A stretch of 27,860 bases of DNA from JAJPHC01 sp035255945 (lineage in GTDB: Bacteria > Acidobacteriota > Thermoanaerobaculia > Gp7-AA8). Numbering within the stretch: position 1 is the first letter of the stretch; the number at the start of each line of letters is the position of its first letter. Below, one piece after another: positions 15,998-24,170 of this stretch. Where the stretch lies: positions 1 to 27,860 of the forward strand of contig DATEZA010000343.1 in NCBI GenBank assembly GCA_035255945.1. Reading direction: 5' to 3'. A model generated the notes under the pieces. The model saw only the letters and a program-made list of their open reading frames with translations, ran no database searches and was not told the origin of the DNA. Position numbers and translations under genes: made by a program.

Positions 15998-17132
15998 CGG
16001 CCCGCACCGCGCGCCGCGTGCGCGGCATGCGCGGACGGTGCTCGACGTGCGGCATCTGCGCGCGCACGAGCGCGGCGAACATCGGCTCGGCGAGCGCGAT
16101 CTCCTCCAGCACTTTGTTGCGATGCTCGCTGCGCATGTTGAGCAGCAGCGCTTCGAGGCGCATCGCGCTGATCTCGGTGCCGCCCTGCTCGCCGGCGGCG
16201 GCGAATGCGGCGTGATGCTCGGCGTCTCTGCGTCCTTCGCGATCGGCTTCGGTGAGCAGTCCGAGGAGCGCGCCGTGTCCGAGGCGGCCGACCACTTCGC
16301 CGACTTCGGGGAGCCACTCCTGGAAAACGCCGAGGTCGTGCAGCATCTCCAGCTCCGCACCGGCGCGATCGTCGTGCAGCAGCTTGATCAGCGTGCGGAC
16401 GCGGAGGAAGCGATCGCCGCGATTGTTTCCGCGCATGATCGCGTCGCGCAGCGGATCGGCGAGGTCGCTGTGAAGGTGATGCACGTGCAGCTTGTTCGTG
16501 CAGCAGCGGACGATGCGGATCGCGCTCTCGATCGGCGACGCGTGCACCGCAGTCCACGCGATGATGCGTGGATGACGGTTGTGCCAGCTGGCATAGCCGT
16601 GATGGGGATCGACGAACAGTCGTTCGGCGAGCGCCGCCTCGGGTGAGCCGGCGAGCATCATGCGCGCGGCGAGCTCGGTGAATGACGTGCCGGGTGTCAG
16701 CGGAATGAGAATGCGATCGACGTTCAGCAGGCCGTTGAGGCGCAGCGTGGCGTCATCGTGAAAGATGGAGAGATCGATCTCCAGGCCGTTCGCGTCCCAG
16801 ATCGCGCCCCAGCCCGCGATCATCATGTCGTGCTCGTTGCGCGAGCGGCGCCGCGGGTAGACGTAGCGCGGGAGAAAGCGCAGGTCCGGGGTGTCGCACG
16901 CTTCGCCCGCTTTTCGGGCGAGACGCTCGTCGACGATCCGGTTGGCGACGCAGATCAGATCGAGGTCGCGCATGCGCAGCGCGGTGCCGGCGTAGATGTG
17001 ATCGAGGAGCGCCGGCGCACTGCCGCCTCCGATGAACAATTTTTCGAGTCCGAATTTCTCGTGGAGTGTCTGGGCGACCTGCGTGATGATCGCGGACAGA
17101 CGGCGCACTGGAAGCGCTTTCATCCGATGCAT
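15957..17132 (-). CDS. Nucleotidyltransferase-fold protein resembling the poly(A) polymerase/CCA-enzyme head
   Basis: A 391-residue protein. The N-terminal part has the nucleotidyltransferase pattern: FIGGGSAPALL (residues 33-43), followed by RMRDLDLICVA with Asp56 and Asp58, and a later strand LEIDLSIFHDD giving the third acidic residue. The middle (about 170-320) is helical with conserved-looking HLHSDLADPLRDAI and FLRVRTLIKLLHDD, as in the neck region of CCA-adding enzymes (ADPLRDAI resembles their DPLRALR-type segment). The basic C terminus (RPRMPRTRRAVRAVTRSVRK) could bind RNA. The usual GGxVRD is not exact (GGGSAPALLD), so it may not be a true tRNA nucleotidyltransferase. A GAAGG lies just before the ATG at 17132. 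Its end overlaps the methyltransferase gene on the other strand. Confidence 0.7.
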   Translation of the reverse strand: MHRMKALPVRRLSAIITQVAQTLHEKFGLEKLFIGGGSAPALLDHIYAGTALRMRDLDLICVANRIVDERLARKAGEACDTPDLRFLPRYVYPRRRSRNEHDMMIAGWGAIWDANGLEIDLSIFHDDATLRLNGLLNVDRILIPLTPGTSFTELAARMMLAGSPEAALAERLFVDPHHGYASWHNRHPRIIAWTAVHASPIESAIRIVRCCTNKLHVHHLHSDLADPLRDAIMRGNNRGDRFLRVRTLIKLLHDDRAGAELEMLHDLGVFQEWLPEVGEVVGRLGHGALLGLLTEADREGRRDAEHHAAFAAAGEQGGTEISAMRLEALLLNMRSEHRNKVLEEIALAEPMFAALVRAQMPHVEHRPRMPRTRRAVRAVTRSVRKMLPSIS

Positions 17133-17182
17133 ACTGCCTTCTCTCTCTCTTTGTCAGCGGGAACGTACGGGGGGATGCGAGG

Positions 17183-17208
17183 AAAACCGTCGGTATGGAA
17201 ATACCGAC
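17183..17208 (-). terminator. Probable intrinsic terminator after the second methyltransferase
   Basis: Read on the minus strand, an 8-base perfect stem GTCGGTAT/ATACCGAC with a four-base loop (17189-17208) is followed by TTTT (17183-17186). It lies about 33 bases after the stop at 17241 and before the nucleotidyltransferase gene on the same strand. Three extra GACC/GGTC units beside the stem could offer alternative pairings. The U-run is short, so strength is uncertain. Confidence 0.5.
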
Positions 17209-17240
17209 CGACCGACCGGGACGGCAAATATTAAATCGTT

Positions 17241-18131
17241 TCAGACTTTTTGCAACACAAATTGCCAGTCTTTCCTGATAGTCGCGGCACTACTGCCGAG
17301 CAGTGCGGCGAACGCGTCGATTGCGCGGCCCGGGGCGCGGGCCAGCAATCCGGGCGCAGCGTCGTCGCAGAGATCGTAGTCGTCGAAGATCATCAGGCCG
17401 CCGGCGCGGAGGAGCGGCCACGTGAGCACGGCGTCCTGCAGCACGTCGCCGACCTTGTGCGAGCCGTCGACGTAGATGAAGTCGAATTGCGATTGCGGCA
17501 GCACCGGCAGCACGTCCTGCGAGCGCCCGACCAGCTTCGTCACCCGATCGCCGGAGCCGCTCGCCGCGATGTTGTAATCGAACAGGCGCTCGAAGTAGCG
17601 CACGAGCACGCTCCCCATCGGAATGGCGAACGGGTCGACGCAGACGAGGCGGCTGGTCGGATGCGTGAGGATGTTGTCGAGGTACCAGCACGCCGACTGT
17701 CCTTCGAAGCAGCCGATCTCCAGCGCGCGCACGCCGGGCGCATTGCGGAAGCGCGCGAGATCGCGCTCCAATGCCTCCGCATGCGGCGCGACCCAGTCGA
17801 AGGTGAAGCGGTATTTCGGATGCGGCAGCGGCGGCGCGTCGGCGAAGAGATCGTGCATCTCGCGCGCGAGCATGCGCGACGCGCGCTCGTCGGTGCCGCT
17901 GTCCATCAGGCGGCGCATCGCCAGCACCATCGCCTGCCGGGCGTCGTTGTGCTGTTCGACGGAGATCGCCTGCCGCGTCAGGGCATCCGCGAGCTCCGCG
18001 CAGCGCGCGGCAATGTCGCGCAACACCACCGCCGCCGAGTCCGCGGACACCGGCCCGGCGCCGATCGACTGCACCCATTCGGCGTGCAGCGCTCTCGCCT
18101 GCTGTTCGATCTGCTTCTGTTTGTCGATCAC
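17241..18131 (-). CDS. SAM-dependent methyltransferase (Methyltransf_24-like) coupled to the propeller kinase
   Basis: About 296 residues from the GTG at 18131. The N-terminal third is helical and Ala/Arg-rich. The catalytic part shows RALEIGCFEGQSACWYL (motif I), RLVCVDPF (acidic end of strand 2), FDFIYVDGSHKVGDVLQD and LLRAGGLMIFDDYD. The YVDGSH...FDDY pattern is typical of the Methyltransf_24 group, many of which act on small molecules or sugars. A longer frame starts at 18173, but it would overlap the kinase gene by 46 bases. The GTG overlaps the kinase stop as GTGA, which argues for coupled translation and decides the start. The link to a sensor kinase is unusual; the substrate is unknown. 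A hairpin with a short U-run follows. Confidence 0.85.
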   Translation of the reverse strand: MIDKQKQIEQQARALHAEWVQSIGAGPVSADSAAVVLRDIAARCAELADALTRQAISVEQHNDARQAMVLAMRRLMDSGTDERASRMLAREMHDLFADAPPLPHPKYRFTFDWVAPHAEALERDLARFRNAPGVRALEIGCFEGQSACWYLDNILTHPTSRLVCVDPFAIPMGSVLVRYFERLFDYNIAASGSGDRVTKLVGRSQDVLPVLPQSQFDFIYVDGSHKVGDVLQDAVLTWPLLRAGGLMIFDDYDLCDDAAPGLLARAPGRAIDAFAALLGSSAATIRKDWQFVLQKV

Positions 18132-21100
18132 GCGGTCTGCAACTCTTCCTCGATGGCCGGCGAATAATGACACGGAAGAATGACGATGAACATGCTGCCG
18201 CGTCCGCGCTCGCTCTCGACCGCGATCGTGCCGCTGTGCATCTCGACGAAGCGCTTCACCAGCGCCAGTCCGAGTCCCGTTCCCTCGGGACGTCCTCTCG
18301 CTCCGTGCGCCTGGCGGAACTCCTGGAAGATCACCTCGTGGTCCTTCGCGTCGATGCCGATGCCGCGATCGATGACCCGGATCTCCACCGCGCCGTCATC
18401 CGGCCATTCGGGCGTGACGAGATGACGCGCGGCGATGGTCACGGTGGAGCGCTCGGGTGAAAACTTCACCGCGTTCGACATCAGGTTGTAGAGGATCTGC
18501 TTGACCAGCGTCTGATCCGCTTCGATGTACGGCAGATCGTCGGGGATGTCGGTCTCGATGGTGATCTTGCGCAACGTGGTCACGCCTTTCATCACCGCGG
18601 AGATGCCGACGACCACTTCGCGCAGCAGGATCGTCTCCGGCTGCAGATCCATCTTGCCCGCCTCGACCTTCGACAGATCGAGGATGTTGTTGATGATGCC
18701 GAGGAGGTACTGGCCGGAGTCGTGGATGTTCTGCAGGAAGCGGCCGTAGCGGTCGTCGAGCTTGCCCGCGATGTGCGAGATCAGGATGTCGGAGAAGCCG
18801 ATGATGGCGTTGAGCGGCGTGCGGAGCTCGTGGCTGGTGGCGGCGAGGAAGATGCTCTTCGCGCGATTCGCCTCCTCCGCCTGCGCCAGCGCCTGCTCGG
18901 TCAATCGCTCGTGCCGTTCCGCTTCGCGCTTCGCCGCTTCCGCCGCGCGCAGCGCGATCTCGGTCCGCTCTTTTTCTTCGCTGATCTGATGCGTGCGCTC
19001 CTCGACCAGTTTCTCCAGCAGCCGCGCGCGCTCGTGCGAGAAGTGCAGGCGGACGGTGTGAATGGCGAGGAAGAGCGCGAGCACCGCAATGGCGCAGAGC
19101 GCGATGAACCAGCGCGTCTCGTAGAAGTGCGGCTGCAGGCCGAGCGGCACGTTCGTGGCGCGCCACGTGACGCCGTCGCGCGATGACTCGAGGATGAAGC
19201 GATAGTCGCCGGCCGGCAGGTTCGTGTACGACGCGACGCGATTCGTGCCGGCGTCGAGCCAGTCGCGATCGTAGCCGTCGAGGCGGTAACGGAAGCGAAG
19301 ACGCTCCGGCGTGATGAACGAGAGGCCGCTGAACTCGAACTCGATGCGCTCCGCGCCGGGGTGGACTTTCGGCAGCGTGCCGCGATCGGTCTGCTTGCCG
19401 TCGATCAGCACGCGCTCGATCACCGGCACGCGCGGCGCCGGCGTCGCGACATTGTTGGCCGTCGCGGAGACGCCGTTCGCGGTGACGATCCACATGCGGC
19501 CGTCGCGCGTGCGGAGCACCGTCGGATTCGCCGCGCCGTTGCACTGGCGGCTGCCGAGGCCGTCGTTTTCGTCGAAGAGCTGGGCGTTGAGGTGCGTGTC
19601 GCGGCGGCCGTCGGCGATCGCGTTCAACTCCGCTTTCGGAGCGCGAAACGCACCGCGCACGGTGCCGAGCCAGAGGTTGCCGCGCTGGTCGCTGGCAATC
19701 GAGACGTTCTTGTCCGCGGCGAGACCGTCGCGGGTGGTGATCACGCTCGCCTTGCCGTTGCGGAAGCGGATCAGGCCATCGGCCTCGGTGGTGACCCAGA
19801 CCGTGCCATCGGTATCGGCGGCGATCGCGAAAAGATGATTCGACGGCAGCTCGCGCGGCGCGGCGTGCAGCTTGAGCGACTTGCCGTCGTACTCCGCGAG
19901 CCCGCCCTCCGTCGCGAACCAGAGACGGCCGTCGGGCGTCTCGGCGATGCCCAGCACGTACACGGTCATCAGTCCGTCGCGCCCGGCGAAGCTCTCCACT
20001 TTGCCGTCGTGCGTGATGCGATTCACGCCGAAATCAGTGGCGACCCAGATATCGCCGCGGCGGTCTTCGTGCACGTCGCGCACGGTGTTGTTCGACAAAC
20101 CCTGCGCGGTGGTGAAGAGCGTCGTCGCGCCGTTCGCGATGCGATACAGACCGTTCGAAGTGCCGAACCAGTACGTACCGTCACGCGTTTGCGCGATGGC
20201 GAGAATGCGCGCGATCCGGGGACTGTCGACTTTTTCCCACCGCCCGTTCGCGAAGCGGCTGAGGCCTTTCGCGCTGCCGGCCCAGAGCGTGCCGTCGCGA
20301 TCCTCGAAGATCGCGCGGACAAAGTCGTCGACCAGTCCGTAGCGCTCGTTCCAGTTGACGAACGCGCCGGCGCGCAGCTGCTCCAGTCCGCCGTTCGAGC
20401 CGATCCAGATGCTCCCCTCATCGTCTTCATAGATCGAGCGGATGGTCGGATTGAGCAGGCCGTCGGCGACGCCGTACGCGGAGATGCGGTCGCCGCTCAT
20501 GCGGAAGACGCCGCCGCTGTACGTGCCGAGCCAGAGGTTGCCGTCGCGATCGCGATGCATCGCGGTGACCTGATCGGGGGGAAGTCCGGGGATGTGCTCG
20601 ACGGCGCCGTTGCGCACGCGATCGACGCCCGTTGCCGTTCCGACGTACAGCGTGTCCGCGCCGTCGGGAAGGAGCGAGATGACGGTGTCGTCCGCCACCA
20701 TGTCGAGCTTGTCGTTGCGATAGCTCGCCAAGCCGCGCGCGGTGCCGATCCAGAGCGTGTCGCCGGCCATGGCGAGCGCGGTGATCGGGATGTTCGGCGG
20801 CGGCAGCGGCACGGCCTCGGTGCGTCCAGTCGAAACGTGAATCAATCCGCCGTTCGCGGTGCCGACCCAGATCGAGCCGTCGCGTGCAACGGTGATCGCG
20901 TTGACGAGTGTCGGTCCGCCGGGCAGCGAGATGGTCTGGAAGATGCCCTGGCGATAGCGGACCAGGCCCGATGCGGTGCCGAGCCAGAGCGTGTCGTCCG
21001 GCGTGCGGCATAGAGTAATGATGCTGTTGCTCAGCAGCTCGGGGTTGGTGGCGCGGTCGAGGATGCGGAAACGCTCGCCATTGAAGCGAACCAGTCCTTC

Positions 21101-21304
21101 ATAGGTGGCGATCCAGAGGTAGCCGTCGGCGGTCTGCGCGACTCCTCGCACGGTGCCGTGCGGCAATCCCTGCTCGACCGTCCACGCACGGCGGACGTAT
21201 TGCGCAACCGTCCGATCCGCGGGCAACGCAGACAGCTCACCCGCTGCAGCGAGGAGCAGAAAAAGAGCAGCGGCAACATGCCGCGAACCGCGTGGCACGA
21301 TCAT
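18128..21304 (-). CDS. Histidine kinase with two-component regulator propeller
   Basis: A 1058-residue sensor. After a signal peptide (about residues 1-28) there are fourteen propeller motifs of the type G-x-(L/I)-W-(I/L/V)-(G/A)-T, such as GYLWIATYEGLVRFNG, GSIWVGTANGG and GNLWLGTYSGGVF, enough for two seven-bladed propellers. A Y_Y_Y domain follows (FSGLSFITPERLRFRYRLDG...), then one TM segment (WFIALCAIAVLALFLAIHTV), a coiled coil (EERTHQISEEKERTEIALRA), HisKA with SHELRTPLNAIIGF (His825), and an ATPase domain with NLMSNAVKFSP, DRGIGID and GTGLGLAL. The architecture matches hybrid two-component system sensors of polysaccharide-using bacteria, but the C terminus ends after the ATPase: no receiver or AraC domain, so the partner regulator must be elsewhere. 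A methyltransferase gene is coupled downstream through GTGA. Confidence 0.93.
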   Translation of the reverse strand: MIVPRGSRHVAAALFLLLAAAGELSALPADRTVAQYVRRAWTVEQGLPHGTVRGVAQTADGYLWIATYEGLVRFNGERFRILDRATNPELLSNSIITLCRTPDDTLWLGTASGLVRYRQGIFQTISLPGGPTLVNAITVARDGSIWVGTANGGLIHVSTGRTEAVPLPPPNIPITALAMAGDTLWIGTARGLASYRNDKLDMVADDTVISLLPDGADTLYVGTATGVDRVRNGAVEHIPGLPPDQVTAMHRDRDGNLWLGTYSGGVFRMSGDRISAYGVADGLLNPTIRSIYEDDEGSIWIGSNGGLEQLRAGAFVNWNERYGLVDDFVRAIFEDRDGTLWAGSAKGLSRFANGRWEKVDSPRIARILAIAQTRDGTYWFGTSNGLYRIANGATTLFTTAQGLSNNTVRDVHEDRRGDIWVATDFGVNRITHDGKVESFAGRDGLMTVYVLGIAETPDGRLWFATEGGLAEYDGKSLKLHAAPRELPSNHLFAIAADTDGTVWVTTEADGLIRFRNGKASVITTRDGLAADKNVSIASDQRGNLWLGTVRGAFRAPKAELNAIADGRRDTHLNAQLFDENDGLGSRQCNGAANPTVLRTRDGRMWIVTANGVSATANNVATPAPRVPVIERVLIDGKQTDRGTLPKVHPGAERIEFEFSGLSFITPERLRFRYRLDGYDRDWLDAGTNRVASYTNLPAGDYRFILESSRDGVTWRATNVPLGLQPHFYETRWFIALCAIAVLALFLAIHTVRLHFSHERARLLEKLVEERTHQISEEKERTEIALRAAEAAKREAERHERLTEQALAQAEEANRAKSIFLAATSHELRTPLNAIIGFSDILISHIAGKLDDRYGRFLQNIHDSGQYLLGIINNILDLSKVEAGKMDLQPETILLREVVVGISAVMKGVTTLRKITIETDIPDDLPYIEADQTLVKQILYNLMSNAVKFSPERSTVTIAARHLVTPEWPDDGAVEIRVIDRGIGIDAKDHEVIFQEFRQAHGARGRPEGTGLGLALVKRFVEMHSGTIAVESERGRGSMFIVILPCHYSPAIEEELQTA

Positions 21305-21371
21305 TCCCGTCGTTGCGTTTCACGGTAGAACGATCGGGTTTCAGGGTCAACGGCATTCAGTAATTACACCC

Positions 21372-21457
21372 CGTCATCCCGAGCGTAGTCGAGGGACCTG
21401 GGGGCGTGGGCGGCGCGCCACCTCCCCCCAGGTCCCTCGACTACGCTCGGGATGACG
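21372..21457. repeat. Long palindromic element, copy 1
   Basis: An 86-base palindrome with perfect 33-base arms, starting CGTCATCCCGAGCGTAG and ending with its complement, around a GC-rich centre. It begins 18 bases after the stop of the small proline-rich gene (minus strand), upstream of the propeller kinase. A second copy lies at 23983-24069. Palindromes of this type are scattered in intergenic DNA of several soil lineages. It can fold as a strong terminator-like hairpin. The flanks 21305-21371 and 21458-21475 hold nothing else I can identify. Confidence 0.88.
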
Positions 21458-21475
21458 ACGGCGCGCTGTCCAGCG

Positions 21476-21637
21476 CTACACGATCATTTCCGGCCCGCGC
21501 CCCGGGTCGGGATGCGGCACGTCGTGCGGATTCGGCGGCTGCGGATGGGGATGCTCCGGCTCGCTCGGTCCCGGCTTCGGCGCCGGGTGGCGGGTCGGGT
21601 CGGGATGCGGAGTCTCGGGAGGGATGTCGCTCATCAT
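21476..21637 (-). CDS. Small proline-rich protein
   Basis: A 53-residue protein made largely of Pro, His, Asp and Glu (PHPDPTRHPAPKPGPSEPEH, then PHPQPPNPHDVPHPDP), ending PEMIV. It is too short for ordinary gene calling. Its start overlaps the stop of the DUF6496-like gene: ATG at 21637 gives ATGATGA, and a second ATG at 21634 is equally possible. This implies translational coupling. The composition is that of an unfolded or polyproline-helix peptide; the His/Asp/Glu content could bind metal. Small proline-rich proteins of unknown role are found in many bacteria. The palindromic element follows the stop by 18 bases. Confidence 0.55.
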   Translation of the reverse strand: MMSDIPPETPHPDPTRHPAPKPGPSEPEHPHPQPPNPHDVPHPDPGRGPEMIV

Positions 21638-22047
21638 GCCGCCTTTCGATTCCGCGCGCGGGTGCGCGCCGCTTTCTTCGCCGCCGTCTTCGCCTGACGC
21701 GAGAGCGCCGCGTGCGACGCCGCCGAATGTCCTTCGTGCTTCAGCGCCTTTTCGGTCGCCTGCGAGCGCTTGCGCGACGGCTTTTGTCCCGCGTGCTTCA
21801 GCGCGCTTTTGGCGCTGCGGCGCGTGCTCTCCGTGGCTTCGCCTTTCGCCGGTGCGGAAAGCTTGACGCCGGCGCGGCGTGCTTTCGACAAACCGATGGC
21901 GATCGCCTGTTTCGTCGAGCGCGCGCCATGCTTGCCGTGCCGGATGTGATCCATTTCTTCGCGGACGAACTCGCCCGCCTGCGTCGAGGGCGCCTTGCCC
22001 TGACGCTTATCGCGCCGCGCCGCCTCGATCGTTCGTTTCCCGGGCAT
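21634..22047 (-). CDS. DUF6496-like basic protein
   Basis: A 137-residue protein. The N-terminal half (about residues 20-60) has REEMDHIRHGKHGARSTKQ followed by AIAIGLSKARRAGVKL, which I recognise as the DUF6496 core. The C-terminal half is a Lys/Ala/Arg/Ser-rich tail (SALKHAGQKPSRKRSQ, AAKKAARTRARNRKAA) resembling histone H1-like tails, which suggests nucleic-acid binding; the function of the family is not known to me. The frame is open to 22161, but ATG at 22047 is chosen: AAGGAGA lies seven bases before it, and the longer form would run into the divergent CHRD gene. Its stop overlaps the start of the small proline-rich gene. Confidence 0.82.
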   Translation of the reverse strand: MPGKRTIEAARRDKRQGKAPSTQAGEFVREEMDHIRHGKHGARSTKQAIAIGLSKARRAGVKLSAPAKGEATESTRRSAKSALKHAGQKPSRKRSQATEKALKHEGHSAASHAALSRQAKTAAKKAARTRARNRKAA

Positions 22048-22120
22048 AACGGTCTCCTTCGTATCGAAAACAGAGAGCAAGACCTGTGCTCTAATTTCTC
22101 CGCTCGCCCGGTTCCCGCTG

Positions 22121-23971
22121 ATGAAAAAACTGATCGTTATCCTCTCGCTCTCTGCAGCCATGCCTGTGCTCGCGCAGACGTTCGTCTTCGACCTGCGCGG
22201 CAGTCACGAAGTGCCGGTCACGACCAGCACCGCCACCGGCGGATGCATGGGCACGCTGAGCGGATCGGACTTCTCGATCACCTGCGTCCACGACGTGATC
22301 AACGCGACGATGATGCACATCCATCGCGGCGCCGCCGGCACCACCGGCCCGGTCGTCTTCGACCTCGGGTCGCCCGCCGCGAATCCGGTCACCGCAGCCT
22401 GGACCGGCATGTCGCCCGCCGACATCGCCGATCTGCTCGCCGGCAATCTCTACGTCAACATCCATTCGTCGGGACGGCCGACGGGCGACATCCGCGGACA
22501 GATCCTGTCGCGCACGATCGACAACGTCGCATTCACCGCGAACGAACAGCAGTTCGTGCCGCCGGGATCGGGCAGCGCGACCGCCTCGTGCACCGCCGAT
22601 CTCGACAACTCCGCGACCTCGCTCGCGATCCAGTGCACGCACAACGTGCCGACGCCGCAAAGCGCGGAAATGCACGAAGGCGCGTTCGGCACGAACGGCC
22701 CGATCGTGCACACGTTCGCCAGTCCGAACAGCCCGATCTCCGAAAGCGTCCCGATGACGCCGCAGCTCGTCGCCGATTTCGAAGCGACATTCCTCTACCT
22801 CGAGATCCACGGCCCGAACGCGGACGAAAACACCGCCGGTCCGCAGGTCCGCGGACAGATCGGCTTGCCGCCGCAGCCGCCGTCGACCGGCACGATCCGC
22901 ATCGTTAAGAACACGTCTCCCGCAGGCGGAACGAACTTCGCGTTCACCGACGACATCCCGGCGACGAGCGGCAGCTTCACGCTGAACGACGGCGGCGTGC
23001 AGACGTTCAGCAACGTGCCGCCCGGCACGTACGCGATCACGGAGAGCAATCCGTCCGGCTACACGCTGACCGATCTCACCTGCAGCGCGGGCGGCACCGC
23101 GAATCCGTTCACGCGGACCGCGACCGTGCAGCTGCAGGCGGCGGAGACGGTGACGTGCACGTTCACGAATCTCCGCTCCGTCGCGCCGACTTCGATCTTC
23201 GCCTTCCGCCTCGGCGGCGATCTCGAGGTGCCGCAGACGAACGAGAGCGCGCGCGGCGGATGCTTCGCGCAGTTCGACAGCGCGACCTCCACACTGTCGA
23301 TGGTCTGCACGCACGACGTCGTCGAACCGACGGTGATGCACATCCATCACGGCGCCGCCGGCACCACCGGCACCGTCGCCTTCGACCTCGGCAATCCGGA
23401 GAGTCCCGTCGAAGCGACGTGGAGCAACATGTCGGCGGGCAATGTCGCCGATCTGTTCGCCGGCAATCTGTACGTGAACATCCACACCGCGGGACGTCCG
23501 GGAGGCGCGATCCGCGGACAGATCGTGCCGCGCGCGGTCGATGTGACGTCGTTCTATCTCAACGGCGCGAATGAAGTGCCGCCGACCGATTCATCGGCCT
23601 CGGGCACGTGCAACACGAATCTGTCGGATGACGCGGCGTCGCTCTTCGTGCAGTGCAATCACACGGTCGCCGTGCCGACTGCGTCGCATCTGCACGATGC
23701 ACCGCCGGGATTCGACGGACCGGTGGTGTTCGATTTCCCCGGCTCGAACCCGTTCTCCGGCAACGTGCCGCTCACGCCGCGCCTCGTGGCGGATTACGAA
23801 GCGGGGTTCCTGTACGTGAACGTGCACTCGGCGGCGTATGACACGGGCGAGATTCGCGGCCAGGCCTTCGCGACGCTCGCTCCCGCGACGAACGCGCCGA
23901 CGCTGAGCGCGTGGATGCTGGCCGCGCTCGCGGCGATGCTGATTGGGTTTGCCGCGATGCGGCTGCGATAA
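22121..23971 (+). CDS. Secreted four-CHRD protein with IPTL-CTERM-like sorting tail
   Basis: A 616-residue exported protein. The signal peptide (MKKLIVILSLSAAMPVLAQ) is followed by CHRD1 (about 20-132), CHRD2 (138-250), a prealbumin-like/SpaA-like domain (258-350; GTIRIVKNTSPAGGTNFAF, PPGTYAITESNPSGY), CHRD3 (356-465), CHRD4 (472-582) and a C-terminal APTLSAWMLAALAAMLIGFA ending in RLR. The tail fits the IPTL-CTERM pattern (PTLSxW, hydrophobic helix, basic end), a sorting signal handled by an exosortase/archaeosortase-like enzyme, not seen here. CHRD1 resembles CHRD3 and CHRD2 resembles CHRD4 (HIHRGAAGTTGPVVFDLG against HIHHGAAGTTGTVAFDLG), so a two-domain block was duplicated. CHRD domains are extracellular modules of unclear function. 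It is divergent from the DUF6496-like gene (73-base gap). Confidence 0.88.
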   Translation: MKKLIVILSLSAAMPVLAQTFVFDLRGSHEVPVTTSTATGGCMGTLSGSDFSITCVHDVINATMMHIHRGAAGTTGPVVFDLGSPAANPVTAAWTGMSPADIADLLAGNLYVNIHSSGRPTGDIRGQILSRTIDNVAFTANEQQFVPPGSGSATASCTADLDNSATSLAIQCTHNVPTPQSAEMHEGAFGTNGPIVHTFASPNSPISESVPMTPQLVADFEATFLYLEIHGPNADENTAGPQVRGQIGLPPQPPSTGTIRIVKNTSPAGGTNFAFTDDIPATSGSFTLNDGGVQTFSNVPPGTYAITESNPSGYTLTDLTCSAGGTANPFTRTATVQLQAAETVTCTFTNLRSVAPTSIFAFRLGGDLEVPQTNESARGGCFAQFDSATSTLSMVCTHDVVEPTVMHIHHGAAGTTGTVAFDLGNPESPVEATWSNMSAGNVADLFAGNLYVNIHTAGRPGGAIRGQIVPRAVDVTSFYLNGANEVPPTDSSASGTCNTNLSDDAASLFVQCNHTVAVPTASHLHDAPPGFDGPVVFDFPGSNPFSGNVPLTPRLVADYEAGFLYVNVHSAAYDTGEIRGQAFATLAPATNAPTLSAWMLAALAAMLIGFAAMRLR

Positions 23972-23982
23972 CCGCGCCCCCT

Positions 23983-24069
23983 CGTCATCCCGAGCGTAGT
24001 CGAGGGACCTGGGCGGGTGGTGGCGCGCCGCCCGTGCCCCCAGGTCCCTCGACTACGCTCGGGATGACG
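23983..24069. repeat. Long palindromic element, copy 2
   Basis: An 87-base palindrome with perfect 31-base arms identical to those of copy 1, starting 11 bases after the CHRD-protein stop. Its centre (GGTGGCGCGCCGCCC) is close to the reverse complement of the copy 1 centre. Measured against the gene just upstream, both copies therefore have the same orientation. It lies between convergent genes and could terminate transcripts from both sides. Confidence 0.88.
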
Positions 24070-24105
24070 TTTGCTCGAAGCGTTCAATCACAAGCTCGCC
24101 GAAAG

Positions 24106-24168
24106 TCACAGTCGCTTCAATGCTCGCGCCGCGAGCGTCTTCGCCTTCGCGATCTTCTCCTTGTCGTT
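24106..24168 (-). pseudogene. Duplicated 3' fragment of the small secreted-protein gene, outer copy
   Basis: The minus strand encodes NDKEKIAKAKTLAARALKRL followed by TGA, almost the same as the last 20 residues of the gene at 24440-24880 (one Asp for Glu; stop TGA instead of TAA). The other differences I found within these 20 codons are synonymous third-position changes. It has no start and is bounded by REP 24171-24257 on one side and by non-matching sequence beyond the stop on the other. Confidence 0.8.
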
Positions 24169-24170
24169 CC

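Noticed and set aside
18132..18173. Longer start for the second methyltransferase
   Set aside because: It would overlap the kinase gene by 46 bases; the GTG at 18131 gives a standard GTGA coupling and keeps the whole methyltransferase fold.
21654..21703. Possible low-complexity repeat in the basic gene
   Set aside because: It is the Lys/Ala/Arg-rich tail of the DUF6496-like protein and is explained by coding.
22091..23485. A 464-codon minus-strand frame
   Set aside because: It is antisense to the CHRD protein; the repeated HxH-like words are shadows of the CHRD repeats.
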